A stretch of DNA of 23,703 bases from UBA6165 sp044233745 (GCA_044233745.1 JBIIJN010000038.1:1-23703), one strand, 5' to 3'; shown: positions 1 through 8,087, numbered from the stretch's first letter. Numbers and translations are program-made. The notes: a model not told the origin generated them from the letters alone.

Positions 1-150
1 ATGACAAAGAAGTTTAAAGTTGCTTCAAAAGAATATGCTGAAAAGGACTATATAGAATTAAAATTTTGGAAAGTGCACACCCAAATCAGGAAGCCGAGCT
101 GGATGAAGTTGAATCGGCGCTTAGTGTTAAATATCAAAAAATAGAGAAAT
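1..150 (+). pseudogene. 3' end of a small gene, apparently frameshifted
   Basis: From position 1 a reading frame encodes a lysine-rich stretch (MTKKFKVASKEYAEKDY...) that runs to TAG at 142-144. From about position 60 the frame one base back reads ILESAHPNQEAELDEVES and ends KYQKIEK with TGA at 148-150. That second frame looks like normal protein sequence but has a stop at 39-41 and no good start of its own. The two join naturally if one A is missing from the AAAA run at 60-63. The TGA overlaps the ATG of the next gene as ATGA, as expected for a real upstream partner in one transcript. The gene may begin left of the window. The family is not recognised. In Bacteroidota a beta-barrel gene often follows a sigma/anti-sigma pair, but nothing here proves that. 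Confidence 0.45.
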
Positions 151-982
151 GAAAAAGTTAGTAATTTTTGCTGGATTCGTACTGGCATCGGGCTTCAGTT
201 TTGCCCAAAAAGAAGAAAAAATTATCGTAAAAGTTGTCAAAAACACCGAACAAGTTGTGATTGATGAAAACGGAGACACAACTATTGTGGTTGTTGAAGA
301 AGAAGTTGATCTTACGGATAATGACCCGCGCGACAACACTTTAAAAACGGGATTATCCAAACGCGCCAATTGGTCAGGGTTTGATTTCGGTGTGAATATG
401 TTGTTTACACCAGATTGGAACTCCAATTTTTCAGATACACCACATTTGAATTTTGATCCTGCCAAATCGTGGACGTTTAACATCAATTTCTTCGAACATT
501 TCTTTTCCTTGTATAAAGATAATGTGGGTATTGTTACTGGATTGGGTGTGAACATCAGCCACTATGGATACCGAGGAAATTATACGGTAAACTACGATGC
601 CGATTCCATTTTTGGCTTTGTTGACCAGAATAGAACATATTCTCGAAACAGATTGCGTGCATCCTATTTACAAGTTCCTTTGTTATTCCAATTCAATTTA
701 GGCTCAAAAGGAGAGGATAATTTTAGTCTTGCCATGGGTGTTGTTGGTGGTATTCGCGTGGGCTCTAGGTTGCGTCAGAAATTTGTTCAAAACAACGAAT
801 CTTTTGATATCAAAGAAAAACGCGGACAGTATTTCTTCAATTCTTTTAAAGCGGATGCCACGGTTCGTTTGGGCTATGGTGATTGGGGAGCGTTTGCCAG
901 CTACAATTTGGTGCCGCTATTTGATAAAAACGTTGTGAGCCCTTTACACAATCTGTCTTTCGGTTTGATGTTCAATTTTTAA
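149..982 (+). CDS. Outer-membrane beta-barrel protein
   Basis: This 277-residue protein has a clear Sec signal peptide (about residues 1-20, basic start, hydrophobic core, ending FSFAQ). A short acidic segment follows (about 21-60), then alternating polar/aromatic strands, with many Asn, Gly, Tyr and Phe residues, to the end. The last residues are GLMFNF; a terminal phenylalanine is the usual BAM recognition signal of outer-membrane barrels. Length and layout resemble the PorT-like/OMP_b-brl group of Bacteroidota, so it probably sits in the outer membrane. Substrate and role are unknown. The start codon overlaps the stop of the upstream small gene (ATGA), which suggests translational coupling. 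A hairpin terminator follows at 1056-1088. Confidence 0.8.
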   Translation: MKKLVIFAGFVLASGFSFAQKEEKIIVKVVKNTEQVVIDENGDTTIVVVEEEVDLTDNDPRDNTLKTGLSKRANWSGFDFGVNMLFTPDWNSNFSDTPHLNFDPAKSWTFNINFFEHFFSLYKDNVGIVTGLGVNISHYGYRGNYTVNYDADSIFGFVDQNRTYSRNRLRASYLQVPLLFQFNLGSKGEDNFSLAMGVVGGIRVGSRLRQKFVQNNESFDIKEKRGQYFFNSFKADATVRLGYGDWGAFASYNLVPLFDKNVVSPLHNLSFGLMFNF

Positions 983-1055
983 GACAATCGATTTAAACGC
1001 AATTCAAGAATAGTCATAAGCAAAAACTATACTTCTTGGGTTAATTAGTAACGCG

Positions 1056-1088
1056 AAAAGCGGCAATCAAAAGAGATTGTCGCTTTTT
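1056..1088 (+). terminator. Hairpin terminator after the beta-barrel gene
   Basis: The 13-base arm AAAAGCGGCAATC (1056-1068) pairs with GATTGTCGCTTTT (1075-1087) around a 6-base loop, with a single G-U pair, and the 3' arm runs into a T tract. It lies 74 bases after the beta-barrel stop and just before the next gene. Confidence 0.8.
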
Positions 1089-1104
1089 GTTTATTATTGT
1101 GCTT

Positions 1105-1797
1105 ATGAATTCAAAAGTTGCCCTATTCATTATTCTGCTTTTCGCTGTTCTCGGACTTGAAATACATGCGGAAAACACCCAAAATTTGACCTTGCTATAC
1201 AGCACAAAACCATTGCTCATGCCGATTTTAATGGCTATGATTTTTACCCGAATTAAACCATTTCAGATTAAATTTGCTCGCCTTATTGCGCTAGGATTGA
1301 TTTTCTCATTACTTGGCGATGTCCTTTTAATGATTCGCGATGTTGATTTATTTATTCCAGGCTTGTTGAGTTTTCTGACCGCACAAATTCTATATGCTGT
1401 GGCTTTTTTATCGCAGCGCAATCTTTTCGTTTCTAAGGCTTATTTCGCGACAGTGCTTATTGGTTTTTCTGCTTTCTACGTTGTCTTCATGGTTTTCATT
1501 CAGAACCACGTTTTACAATTGGATGACGCGGCAGTTCTTTCGCCAGCTGTCTTTGTTTATGGTGCTGTGATTTGTTTGATGGGCATTGCTGCTGCTTTGC
1601 GAAAAGGTCAGGTTTCAGTGAGAAGTTTCAATTTCATTTTCTTTGGAGCCCTTTTTTTCATTGCTAGCGATGCCATTTTAGCCACATCAAAATTCACAGA
1701 AATTGCTTTGCCTTTCCCCAACTTTTTGGTAATGACTACTTATGTTTTGGCGCAATTGGGCATTGTGTTGGGAGCTGTTGAAGCGGCTGGCGACTAG
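1105..1797 (+). CDS. YhhN/TMEM86-family membrane protein (putative lysoplasmalogenase)
   Basis: The 230-residue product is almost entirely hydrophobic, with about seven or eight membrane helices. Two signatures of the YhhN family are visible: GLIFSLLGDVLLM around residue 76 and FFIASDAILATSKF around residue 193, each with an aspartate inside a membrane helix. Characterised TMEM86 members hydrolyse the vinyl-ether bond of lysoplasmalogens; bacterial members are mostly assigned by homology, so the substrate here is inferred. I chose ATG 1105. An in-frame TTG at 1087 would place the start inside the upstream terminator stem. The gene stands alone between that terminator and a palindromic element and converges on the zinc-ribbon gene. 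Confidence 0.85.
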   Translation: MNSKVALFIILLFAVLGLEIHAENTQNLTLLYSTKPLLMPILMAMIFTRIKPFQIKFARLIALGLIFSLLGDVLLMIRDVDLFIPGLLSFLTAQILYAVAFLSQRNLFVSKAYFATVLIGFSAFYVVFMVFIQNHVLQLDDAAVLSPAVFVYGAVICLMGIAAALRKGQVSVRSFNFIFFGALFFIASDAILATSKFTEIALPFPNFLVMTTYVLAQLGIVLGAVEAAGD

Positions 1798-1946
1798 AAA
1801 ACAATAGTTATCGGGAAGCGGCTGGCCGTTTATTGAGCTCAATTAAAACAACGCAATTCTATGAAATCTATCAATCCATATCATTCCGCCAACAGCTAAT
1901 GGCCTCCCGATACCGATAACTATCGGTATCGGGAGCCAACCGCCTC
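1798..1946. repeat. Palindromic intergenic element (REP/MITE-like), possible bidirectional terminator
   Basis: This stretch lies between two convergent genes. It holds a perfect 15-base inverted repeat, CTCCCGATACCGATA (1904-1918) and its complement (1921-1935), separated by only two bases. The 11-mer ATAGTTATCGG at 1804-1814 returns inverted at 1913-1923, so related ends bracket about 120 bases. A 12-base perfect palindrome, ATTGAGCTCAAT, sits at 1832-1843. TATCGGGA appears three times in either orientation. No T tract follows the hairpin, so terminator function is less certain than the presence of the repeat. No coding sequence is seen. Confidence 0.65.
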
Positions 1947-2312
1947 TTACACCGTCACATAATCCTGCTTAATCACCAAGGTAATCCAATCTTCTTCGTG
2001 TTTCAGATAGCCTTGGTCGTAGCAGAAATAATACAAATTGCCCGATTTTGTTTGGTAGGTATTGGTGTAAAAATGGAAATTGAATCCTTCCTCTGCCAGT
2101 TGAATGGCGCGCACTTTTGCTTTGCCAGAGGTGTTCATTTTAGCGAGGATGCGGCGGTTTTTACGCAAAATCGCATTCACTCGACGCACGTAGCTGTTGT
2201 CTTCTTCGTTCTGCTTGTTGTGGTAGGCATTGCGACAATAATCATTACAAAAGCGTTTATCTTTTCTCCCCATCAAAGGTGATTGACATTCCAAGCATAA
2301 TTTTTCTGACAT
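1947..2312 (-). CDS. Small zinc-ribbon protein of unknown function
   Basis: The product has 121 residues. Its N-terminus carries four cysteines spaced as a zinc ribbon: C6-x2-C9 and C22-x3-C26, the second pair within RFCNDYCRNAYHN. A basic helical segment follows (about 40-65, rich in Arg, Lys and Asn). The C-terminal half is rich in Tyr and Phe and looks like a small beta domain (NFHFYTNTYQTKSGNLYYF). I take it for a conserved Bacteroidota hypothetical protein; the metal site and basic stretch would suit nucleic-acid binding, but this is inference. I chose ATG 2312 over an in-frame GTG at 2318. It is divergent from moxR, with only about 90 bases between their starts, and convergent with the YhhN gene. 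Confidence 0.75.
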   Translation of the reverse strand: MSEKLCLECQSPLMGRKDKRFCNDYCRNAYHNKQNEEDNSYVRRVNAILRKNRRILAKMNTSGKAKVRAIQLAEEGFNFHFYTNTYQTKSGNLYYFCYDQGYLKHEEDWITLVIKQDYVTV

Positions 2313-2405
2313 TCGCACTCAGTTTGTGATTAACAATATTTAACGACGTAGCATTACTGCAGTCAGTTGAAAAAACGAATTTTGCGTAACAAATAAAAGA
2401 AAAAA

Positions 2406-3413
2406 TTGGAAACAGTGAACCAAAGTGAAGATTTGCGCGAGTTGCTCGAAAAGATTCAAAACGAGTCGATGTATCTGCAACTCCTTAAAAACGAAATAGG
2501 AAAAGTGATTGTGGGTCAACAATATATGGTTGATCGATTATTGATTGCCCTCTTAGCCGATGGACATGTTTTGCTCGAAGGGGTGCCTGGATTGGCGAAA
2601 ACTTTGGCCATTCGCACCTTGAGTGATGCCATTTCGGGAAGTTTTAGTCGGGTTCAGTTTACACCCGACTTACTGCCTGCGGATATCACAGGCACAATGA
2701 TTTACAATCAGAAAACCCAAGATTTTACGGTAAAGAAAGGGCCGATTTTCGCCAATTTTGTGTTGGCAGATGAAATCAACCGTGCGCCCGCTAAAGTGCA
2801 AGCTGCTTTGTTGGAAGCCATGCAAGAACGACAAGTTACTTTGGGCGATACGAGCTATAAATTACCAGAGCCTTTCTTGGTGATGGCCACCCAAAATCCG
2901 ATTGAGCAAGAAGGGACTTATCCTTTGCCGGAAGCGCAAGTGGACAGATTTATGCTCAAGGTTTTCTTGGATTATCCGAAAAAGGAAGAAGAAAAATTAA
3001 TTATCCGTTCCAATGTGCGCCGCGAAGGCATGGACAAAGCCAATGCCGTTTTGAAACCAGAAGATGTGCTTCGTTTGCGCAATTTGACCCGCCATGTTTA
3101 TTTGGATGAAAAAATAGAGCAATACATTGTGGATTTGGTGTTTGCCACGCGAAATCCAGCCGCTAATAAATTAGAAAAACTGGCGCCTTATATCAGCTAT
3201 GGAGGTTCGCCACGTGCCAGTATCAATTTGGCTTTGGCTGCTAAAGCACACGCATTTTTGCAGAAAAGGGCCTTTGTTATTCCAGAAGATGTGCGAGCCA
3301 TTGCTCCCGATGTTTTGCGACACAGAATAGGTCTCACCTACGAAGCTGAAGCCGATAGCATCACGGAAAACGATATTATTAAAGAAATTTTGACCCGCGT
3401 TGATATTCCGTAA
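2406..3413 (+). CDS. moxR: MoxR-family AAA+ ATPase, first gene of the bat operon
   Basis: This 335-residue cytoplasmic ATPase belongs to the MoxR branch of AAA+ proteins, which act as chaperones maturing or activating complexes that contain von Willebrand A domains. Visible motifs are Walker A GVPGLAKT (59-66), Walker B VLADEINR (119-126), sensor-1 ATQNP (161-165), an arginine-containing EAQVDRF (177-182) and a sensor-2 type GGSPRAS in the C-terminal lid. Length is normal for the family. The first usable start is TTG 2406, just after an in-frame TAA; GTG 2415 is an alternative, and no ATG occurs before residue 22. The stop is two bases before the DUF58 gene, so the two are surely co-transcribed. 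Its VWA partners are encoded downstream. Confidence 0.95.
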   Translation: METVNQSEDLRELLEKIQNESMYLQLLKNEIGKVIVGQQYMVDRLLIALLADGHVLLEGVPGLAKTLAIRTLSDAISGSFSRVQFTPDLLPADITGTMIYNQKTQDFTVKKGPIFANFVLADEINRAPAKVQAALLEAMQERQVTLGDTSYKLPEPFLVMATQNPIEQEGTYPLPEAQVDRFMLKVFLDYPKKEEEKLIIRSNVRREGMDKANAVLKPEDVLRLRNLTRHVYLDEKIEQYIVDLVFATRNPAANKLEKLAPYISYGGSPRASINLALAAKAHAFLQKRAFVIPEDVRAIAPDVLRHRIGLTYEAEADSITENDIIKEILTRVDIP

Positions 3414-3415
3414 TA

Positions 3416-4291
3416 ATGGAACTAAAAGACCTTTTTGCCAAAATTCACCGTGTTGAAATAACCACCCGCAGCATCACGAAACAATTGTTTTCGGGACAGT
3501 ATCAGTCTGCGTTTAAGGGAAGAGGTATGTCGTTTTCAGAAGTGCGCGATTACAGCATTGGCGATGATGTGCGTTCTATCGATTGGAATGTAACTGCACG
3601 TTTTGATGCGCCTTTTGTGAAGGTTTTTGAAGAAGAACGCGAATTGGTCGTGATGCTTTTAATTGATGTTTCTGCTTCCATGGATTTTGGTTCTGGACAA
3701 AACAACAAAGAAACAACGGCGCTTGAAGTAGCCGCAACCTTGATTTTTTCAGCTTTGGCAACCAACGACCGTGTGGGGGCAATTTTCTTTTCTGACCGCA
3801 TAGAAAAATTCATCAAACCCAACAAAGGCCGCCACCATGGCATGCATATTTTGAAGGAGCTGATGACCCATAAACCGCAATCGAATCGAACCTCAATTGA
3901 AGAAGCCTTGCATTTTTTCCGCGGAGTGATGAAGCGCAGCAGCGTGGCTTTTGTATTGAGCGATTTTCAAACCGATGAAGATTTCGCCAATGCACTGAAA
4001 ATTACGAAAAAGCGTCATGACTTGATAGCCATTCAAATCAGTGACCGCGCGGAAAGTGATTTACCCAATTTAGGTTTGGTTGATGTTGAAAATTTGGAGT
4101 CGGGTAGTTCAGCTTGGCTTTGGTTGGGCAGCAGAAAAACGCGTCAACAAATTGCAGAAAGCATGAAAAAAGAACAAGCCAATATTGAAGAACAACTCCA
4201 CAAATCACGGGTTGATTTTACGCGCTTGTTTACCAATGAACCTATTGTGAAACCTTTGATTCATCTTTTTCAAAGTCGTCATAAAAAATGA
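3416..4291 (+). CDS. DUF58 protein with VWA-like fold (MoxR partner)
   Basis: The 291-residue protein carries the DUF58 signature (GRGMSFSEVRDYSIGDD, then RSIDWNVTAR; about 36-62) and, right after it, a MIDAS-type metal site DVSAS (84-88). There is no signal peptide or membrane helix, so it is probably cytosolic or peripheral. DUF58 proteins are regularly encoded next to MoxR ATPases and are thought to be their substrates or adaptors; the biochemical role is not established. It begins two bases after moxR and its last four bases (ATGA) contain the start of the next gene, so translation is likely coupled. It lacks the membrane helices of BatA and BatB, so it is a distinct component. Confidence 0.92.
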   Translation: MELKDLFAKIHRVEITTRSITKQLFSGQYQSAFKGRGMSFSEVRDYSIGDDVRSIDWNVTARFDAPFVKVFEEERELVVMLLIDVSASMDFGSGQNNKETTALEVAATLIFSALATNDRVGAIFFSDRIEKFIKPNKGRHHGMHILKELMTHKPQSNRTSIEEALHFFRGVMKRSSVAFVLSDFQTDEDFANALKITKKRHDLIAIQISDRAESDLPNLGLVDVENLESGSSAWLWLGSRKTRQQIAESMKKEQANIEEQLHKSRVDFTRLFTNEPIVKPLIHLFQSRHKK

Positions 4292-5226
4292 GAATTATAA
4301 CCAGTATATTACTTTTCATCCTTGCGCAGGGTTCAGTTTTCGCGCAGGAATTGCCTACAAAAGTGGAGCGCGACCAAATGCTCATTGGCGAAGTGAATAC
4401 CATTATCATTCAACACAGTGGAGCTTTAGAAGAAAGTGAAATTGAGCGATTCAAATTAATCAAGGGCAAGACTACACAAACCACAGAAAAAACCACAGAA
4501 ATTGAACTGGAGGTTTACAAAATTCAATACACGCCTGAAGAAATTCGAATTCAATTTACTGTCTGGGATTCTGCGCAAGTGGTAGTTCCGCCGTTTAAAT
4601 TGAATCAATCTGGTGATGTTAGCTCGCAAGCCTTTATATTTCAGGTTGGGTTTCCACAGGTTGATGAGAATGGCGACATAGCGGATATTTATGAAATCAC
4701 TATTGAAGGCGATCCTGTATCGAAGTTTAACGCTCGATTTTGGTGGTTGTTGGATGTTGTGCTGCTGCTACTTTTTCTAATCGGAGTATGGCTTGTGATG
4801 CGCATAAAAAATAGCCTCGAAGCACTCACGGACCAGCAAAGTCAATTAGAACCTGACGAACGCGCCTTATTTGATTTGAGAAAATTGATGCAACAAAAAC
4901 TCTTTTCTAGAGAGCAACAGAAGATTCATTTTGCAGAATTTTCAGATATTTTGAGGAGATATATTGGTTTGCGTTACAATTTTATCACTTTTGAAAAAAC
5001 TACGAACGAGATTGTGTCGCACTTGAACAGAAATCGTGTTGACGCTAAACTTGTGGAACAGTTTGGCTCGTTGCTTACTTTGGCGGATATGATAAAATTC
5101 TCTAAAGCCACCACGGATGAAGCAGAAATTCTACGTGCCTATCATAATGCAGAGGCATTGATTCTAGAAACCACAGCACTTCACAAAATCCTCAATTCTC
5201 AGAAGAAAGGAGAGCATGATGCATAA
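4288..5226 (+). CDS. BatD-like membrane protein of the bat operon
   Basis: The 312-residue product has a signal peptide (1-20, ending SVFAQ), an extracytoplasmic beta-rich domain (about 21-148), one strong membrane helix (about 149-170) and a helical cytoplasmic domain (about 171-312) containing FSDILRRYIGLRY and LLTLADMIKFSKA. This is the layout of BatD (beta region, helix, short helical tail) in smaller form, and the tail resembles the BatD tail encoded at the end of this operon in its pattern of hydrophobic positions. Proteins in this slot of Bacteroidota bat operons are usually left hypothetical or compared with DUF4381. Its start overlaps the DUF58 stop by four bases and its end overlaps batA by 11, so it is an integral member of the operon. 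The exact role is unknown. Confidence 0.8.
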   Translation: MRIITSILLFILAQGSVFAQELPTKVERDQMLIGEVNTIIIQHSGALEESEIERFKLIKGKTTQTTEKTTEIELEVYKIQYTPEEIRIQFTVWDSAQVVVPPFKLNQSGDVSSQAFIFQVGFPQVDENGDIADIYEITIEGDPVSKFNARFWWLLDVVLLLLFLIGVWLVMRIKNSLEALTDQQSQLEPDERALFDLRKLMQQKLFSREQQKIHFAEFSDILRRYIGLRYNFITFEKTTNEIVSHLNRNRVDAKLVEQFGSLLTLADMIKFSKATTDEAEILRAYHNAEALILETTALHKILNSQKKGEHDA

Positions 5227-6253
5227 TTTTGATGTTCGTTTTTGGACCTATGATTATGTCTTTCCAGAGGCTTTTGGATTGATCATTTTGCTTTGGGGTA
5301 TAATTGGTTTTTGGATATTTAAGCGCAGTAAATCTGGTTTTAAAACTTCGGCCAATGCGCGTAATTTAAGCGTGAAAAGCACAATCTTTCAAAATGTTGT
5401 ATTGCCTTATTTGTCTCGCTTTCTCCTTTTTTTGAGTGCATTTTTTCTCATCTTTGGTATTGCTGGTCCACATCGTTTGCGCGAAGACCAAATCAATCAA
5501 ATGCAATATTCAGAAGGAATTGATATTGTTTTGTCGTTGGACATTTCGCTGAGCATGTTGGCACGCGATTTTGAGCCCAATCGTTTGGAGTCGGCTAAAC
5601 GTGTTGCTGCCGAATTTGTGAGCAACAGGCCCAATGATCGAATTGGATTGGTGCTCTATGAAGGGGAGGCTTTTACTGCTTGTCCAGTAACCACTGATCA
5701 TGTCATGCTAATGAAGAAAATTGCGGAAATCAAGCCCGGTGTATTGGAAACCAATTCAACCGCTATTGGCATGGGCTTGGGAGTTGCGGTCAATCGTTTG
5801 CGCGATGACAATCTCAAAAGCAAAGTAGTGATTTTGATGTCGGATGGGGTTTCTAACTCAGGAGAAATTGACCCCTACACGGCAACCGAACTGGCTAAAA
5901 ATAAAAACGTTAGGGTTTACACCATCGGTATTGGCTCGGAGGGCACTGCGCCTTATCCTCAACAAACGGTTTTTGGTGTGCAATACGTGCAAATGCCTGT
6001 TGAAATTGATGAAGAAGCTTTGATGTATATTGCTGAAAATACAGGAGGGAAATATTTTAGAGCTACAGATGAACAAGCTCTTTCTGAAATTTATAAAGTT
6101 ATTGACCAAATGGAAAAAACGGAGGTGATTGCCGATTTTTCTCGTTTCGAAATACCTGTTCAGGCCAAACCATTTTTTCTTGTTGCTCTAATTTTGATGT
6201 TGTTATCGGTTTTGTTTTCTAAGTTGATTTTGAAAGGAATTGCACATGAATAA
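5216..6253 (+). CDS. batA: BatA: membrane-anchored VWA protein
   Basis: The 345-residue protein has two N-terminal membrane helices (about 18-36 and 60-83), a von Willebrand A domain (about 100-290) with the MIDAS motif DISLS (109-113) and the later VILMSDGVSNSG strand, and a C-terminal membrane helix (about 314-336). This is the BatA layout. Bat proteins were named for oxygen tolerance in Bacteroides fragilis; they are believed to form an envelope complex, with the molecular function unresolved. Two adjacent ATGs (5216, 5219) are possible; the first is used here, with a purine-rich AAGGAGA just upstream. The gene overlaps its upstream neighbour by 11 bases and the next gene by 8. Confidence 0.92.
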   Translation: MMHNFDVRFWTYDYVFPEAFGLIILLWGIIGFWIFKRSKSGFKTSANARNLSVKSTIFQNVVLPYLSRFLLFLSAFFLIFGIAGPHRLREDQINQMQYSEGIDIVLSLDISLSMLARDFEPNRLESAKRVAAEFVSNRPNDRIGLVLYEGEAFTACPVTTDHVMLMKKIAEIKPGVLETNSTAIGMGLGVAVNRLRDDNLKSKVVILMSDGVSNSGEIDPYTATELAKNKNVRVYTIGIGSEGTAPYPQQTVFGVQYVQMPVEIDEEALMYIAENTGGKYFRATDEQALSEIYKVIDQMEKTEVIADFSRFEIPVQAKPFFLVALILMLLSVLFSKLILKGIAHE

Positions 6254-7388
6254 TAGCCAGCACAAATATCATTTTCCAAAATTTTTGATCTGGATAGGTA
6301 TATCCGAGTTGATTTTTTGGATGTTGTTTGCACTTTTTCATGTGATTATTGCACTAGTAAAAGGTGAGCCGATTATTTCGTCCTTTTTGGTATATCAGCA
6401 TCCAGTTGTCTTTTGGTTTTTGTTGCTTTTGCCAATGTTTTATTTGCTGTATCTGAGCAATTTGAGTTGGAAGAACCGTGTTTTGAATCAAGTTTTTTCT
6501 GTTCGATTGCAAAATATTTTGCTGCACATACCAAGTCTAAAGTTGAGTTTTTGGCGTTTTTTCATATTACGCACCGCTGTGGTTTTCATCATCTTCGCTT
6601 TAGCCAATCCACAAGGCGGCACACGCACAATCCGCATGGATGGATTCAGCGGAGAACTCGTTGTGGCTGTAGATGTTTCCAGATCGATGCTCGTTAGGGA
6701 CATGGACAATGGTCGCTCTAGATTGGAGGCTGCAAAAAACGGATTGAGTAATATGGTTCGCAATATTTCAGGAGCATCAATGAGTATTGTGGTTTTTGCT
6801 GGAAGTGCCTTTCCACATTTGCCCATGACGCGCGATTTGCCAAGCGTATCAAATTATGTAGATGATATTTCTACAGAGATGATTGGTGTGCAAGGAACAC
6901 ATTTGGCAGAAGCGCTGAAAATTGGTTTGAATTCATTTTCTGCCGGAGCCAAGGTAAAAATCATGTATTTGATTACCGATGGCGAAGACCACGAAGGTGG
7001 TTTGGATGAGGCCATTGAAGAGGCCAAACAACAGGGTGCCATAGTGCATGTAATTGCCATGGGATCTGAAAAGGGAGGGCCTATTCCAGAAAAACAGGGT
7101 GGTGTGAAACGCGATAATGCAGGTGAGATTATTACATCTGTGCCTAATTTTGCGTTGCTCCAAGATTTGGCTCAACAAACGCAGGGTTCTTTTTGGAAGG
7201 AGACCTCTTCTTTTCCAGATTTTGGGCGTATTTTAGAGCAAAGTTTTCAAAATCACCCGCAAGCCAAAGAAATGGAAAGTAAAATGCGCAAAAGCTACGG
7301 AGGAATCTTTGCATTTCAGGCTTTTTTGCTGATTTTAGCATATTTGATATTGATACAATTAAATTTTAGAAACGATGAAAGCGAATAA
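6246..7388 (+). CDS. batB: BatB: second membrane-anchored VWA protein
   Basis: The product has 380 residues from ATG 6246; an in-frame TTG at 6240 is less likely. Membrane helices are visible at about 13-38, 50-71 and 104-121. They are followed by a VWA domain with MIDAS DVSRS (143-147) and the acidic loop YLITDGEDHEGG, and a C-terminal helix (about 352-372). It is the usual partner of BatA, sharing domain order but longer at the N-terminus and more basic in the RDMDNGRSRLEAAKN stretch. Its start lies inside the last eight bases of batA and its end overlaps batC by 14 bases, so expression is tightly coupled. Confidence 0.92.
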   Translation: MNNSQHKYHFPKFLIWIGISELIFWMLFALFHVIIALVKGEPIISSFLVYQHPVVFWFLLLLPMFYLLYLSNLSWKNRVLNQVFSVRLQNILLHIPSLKLSFWRFFILRTAVVFIIFALANPQGGTRTIRMDGFSGELVVAVDVSRSMLVRDMDNGRSRLEAAKNGLSNMVRNISGASMSIVVFAGSAFPHLPMTRDLPSVSNYVDDISTEMIGVQGTHLAEALKIGLNSFSAGAKVKIMYLITDGEDHEGGLDEAIEEAKQQGAIVHVIAMGSEKGGPIPEKQGGVKRDNAGEIITSVPNFALLQDLAQQTQGSFWKETSSFPDFGRILEQSFQNHPQAKEMESKMRKSYGGIFAFQAFLLILAYLILIQLNFRNDESE

Positions 7389-8082
7389 GTTTTTAAGATA
7401 TTTCTTGACAGCCTGCTCTTTTCTAGTGATCCTCCTCGGACATGCTCAAAATTGGCAACAGCACTTAGAAGAAGGAAAAAGTTTGTACAAAGCAGGTGAT
7501 TATTCTGGTGCCTATCAGTCTTTTCAAAAGGCACAGGCACTTGCTCCAGAGCCAAGTCAATTGGATGCGTATTTGGCACAAACCGCATATCGCGCTGGGA
7601 AATTTGATGAGGCTGTTTCGGCTTATCAGCGTGCAAGAAATAACAATACGGATACTTGGTCTTCCTACAACCATGGCAATGCACAGTTTAGAAACAATGA
7701 TATAAAAGGGGCTATAGAATCGTATAAGGAGGCGCTTAGAAAGAACCCCAATAACGACATGGCACGGTACAATTTATCTTATGCGATGAAAAAACAGCAG
7801 GAACAGGAAAATAAAGATAACAAACAAGAAGAGCCACAAGATGGAGAAAATCCTCAAAATCAGCCACAAGACCCGAAAGAACAAGACCAAAATCAGGATA
7901 AGCAAAATCAAGATAAACAAAATCAACCTGACCAGCAGCCTGCAAACCAAGCCAAATTAGGACGTGAGCAAACCGAACAATTGTTGGAATCGATGAATCA
8001 AGCAGACAAAAAAGCACAAGATAAACTCAAAGACAAAGAAAATAAGGCCGTAGGCGATGGAAAACTAGAAAAAGATTGGTAA
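7375..8082 (+). CDS. batC: BatC: TPR-repeat protein
   Basis: The 235-residue protein has an N-terminal hydrophobic signal or anchor (about 7-24, ending GHAQ). About three tetratricopeptide repeats follow (about 26-140): WQQHLEEGKSLYKAGDYSGA, AYRAGKFDEAVSAYQRA and NDIKGAIESYKEALRKNPNN. A low-complexity linker rich in Gln, Asn, Lys, Asp and Pro follows (about 141-195), then a charged helical tail ending LEKDW. TPRs bind other proteins, so this is likely a periplasmic scaffold for BatA and BatB. The linker is partly encoded by 15-base tandem repeats at 7891-7935. It overlaps batB by 14 bases and ends five bases before the batD start. Confidence 0.9.
   Translation: MKANKFLRYFLTACSFLVILLGHAQNWQQHLEEGKSLYKAGDYSGAYQSFQKAQALAPEPSQLDAYLAQTAYRAGKFDEAVSAYQRARNNNTDTWSSYNHGNAQFRNNDIKGAIESYKEALRKNPNNDMARYNLSYAMKKQQEQENKDNKQEEPQDGENPQNQPQDPKEQDQNQDKQNQDKQNQPDQQPANQAKLGREQTEQLLESMNQADKKAQDKLKDKENKAVGDGKLEKDW
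7891..7935 (+). repeat. 15-base tandem repeat inside batC
   Basis: Units AATCAGGATAAGCAA (7891-7905) and AATCAAGATAAACAA (7906-7920) differ at two positions, and a third, diverged copy starts at 7921. They encode the linker motif NQDKQ NQDKQ NQPDQ. Since the unit is a multiple of three, copy-number change would alter linker length without shifting frame. Confidence 0.75.
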
Positions 8083-8087
8083 AAAAG

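Noticed and set aside
55..68. Programmed -1 frameshift site in the first small gene
   Set aside because: TTA AAA TTT TGG does not fit the X XXY YYZ slippery pattern in the zero frame, and I see no clear stimulatory hairpin. A base loss is simpler.
6413..6697. Second-frame open frame of 94 codons inside batB
   Set aside because: It overlaps the membrane-helix and VWA coding region of batB in another frame. Its translation has no family features.
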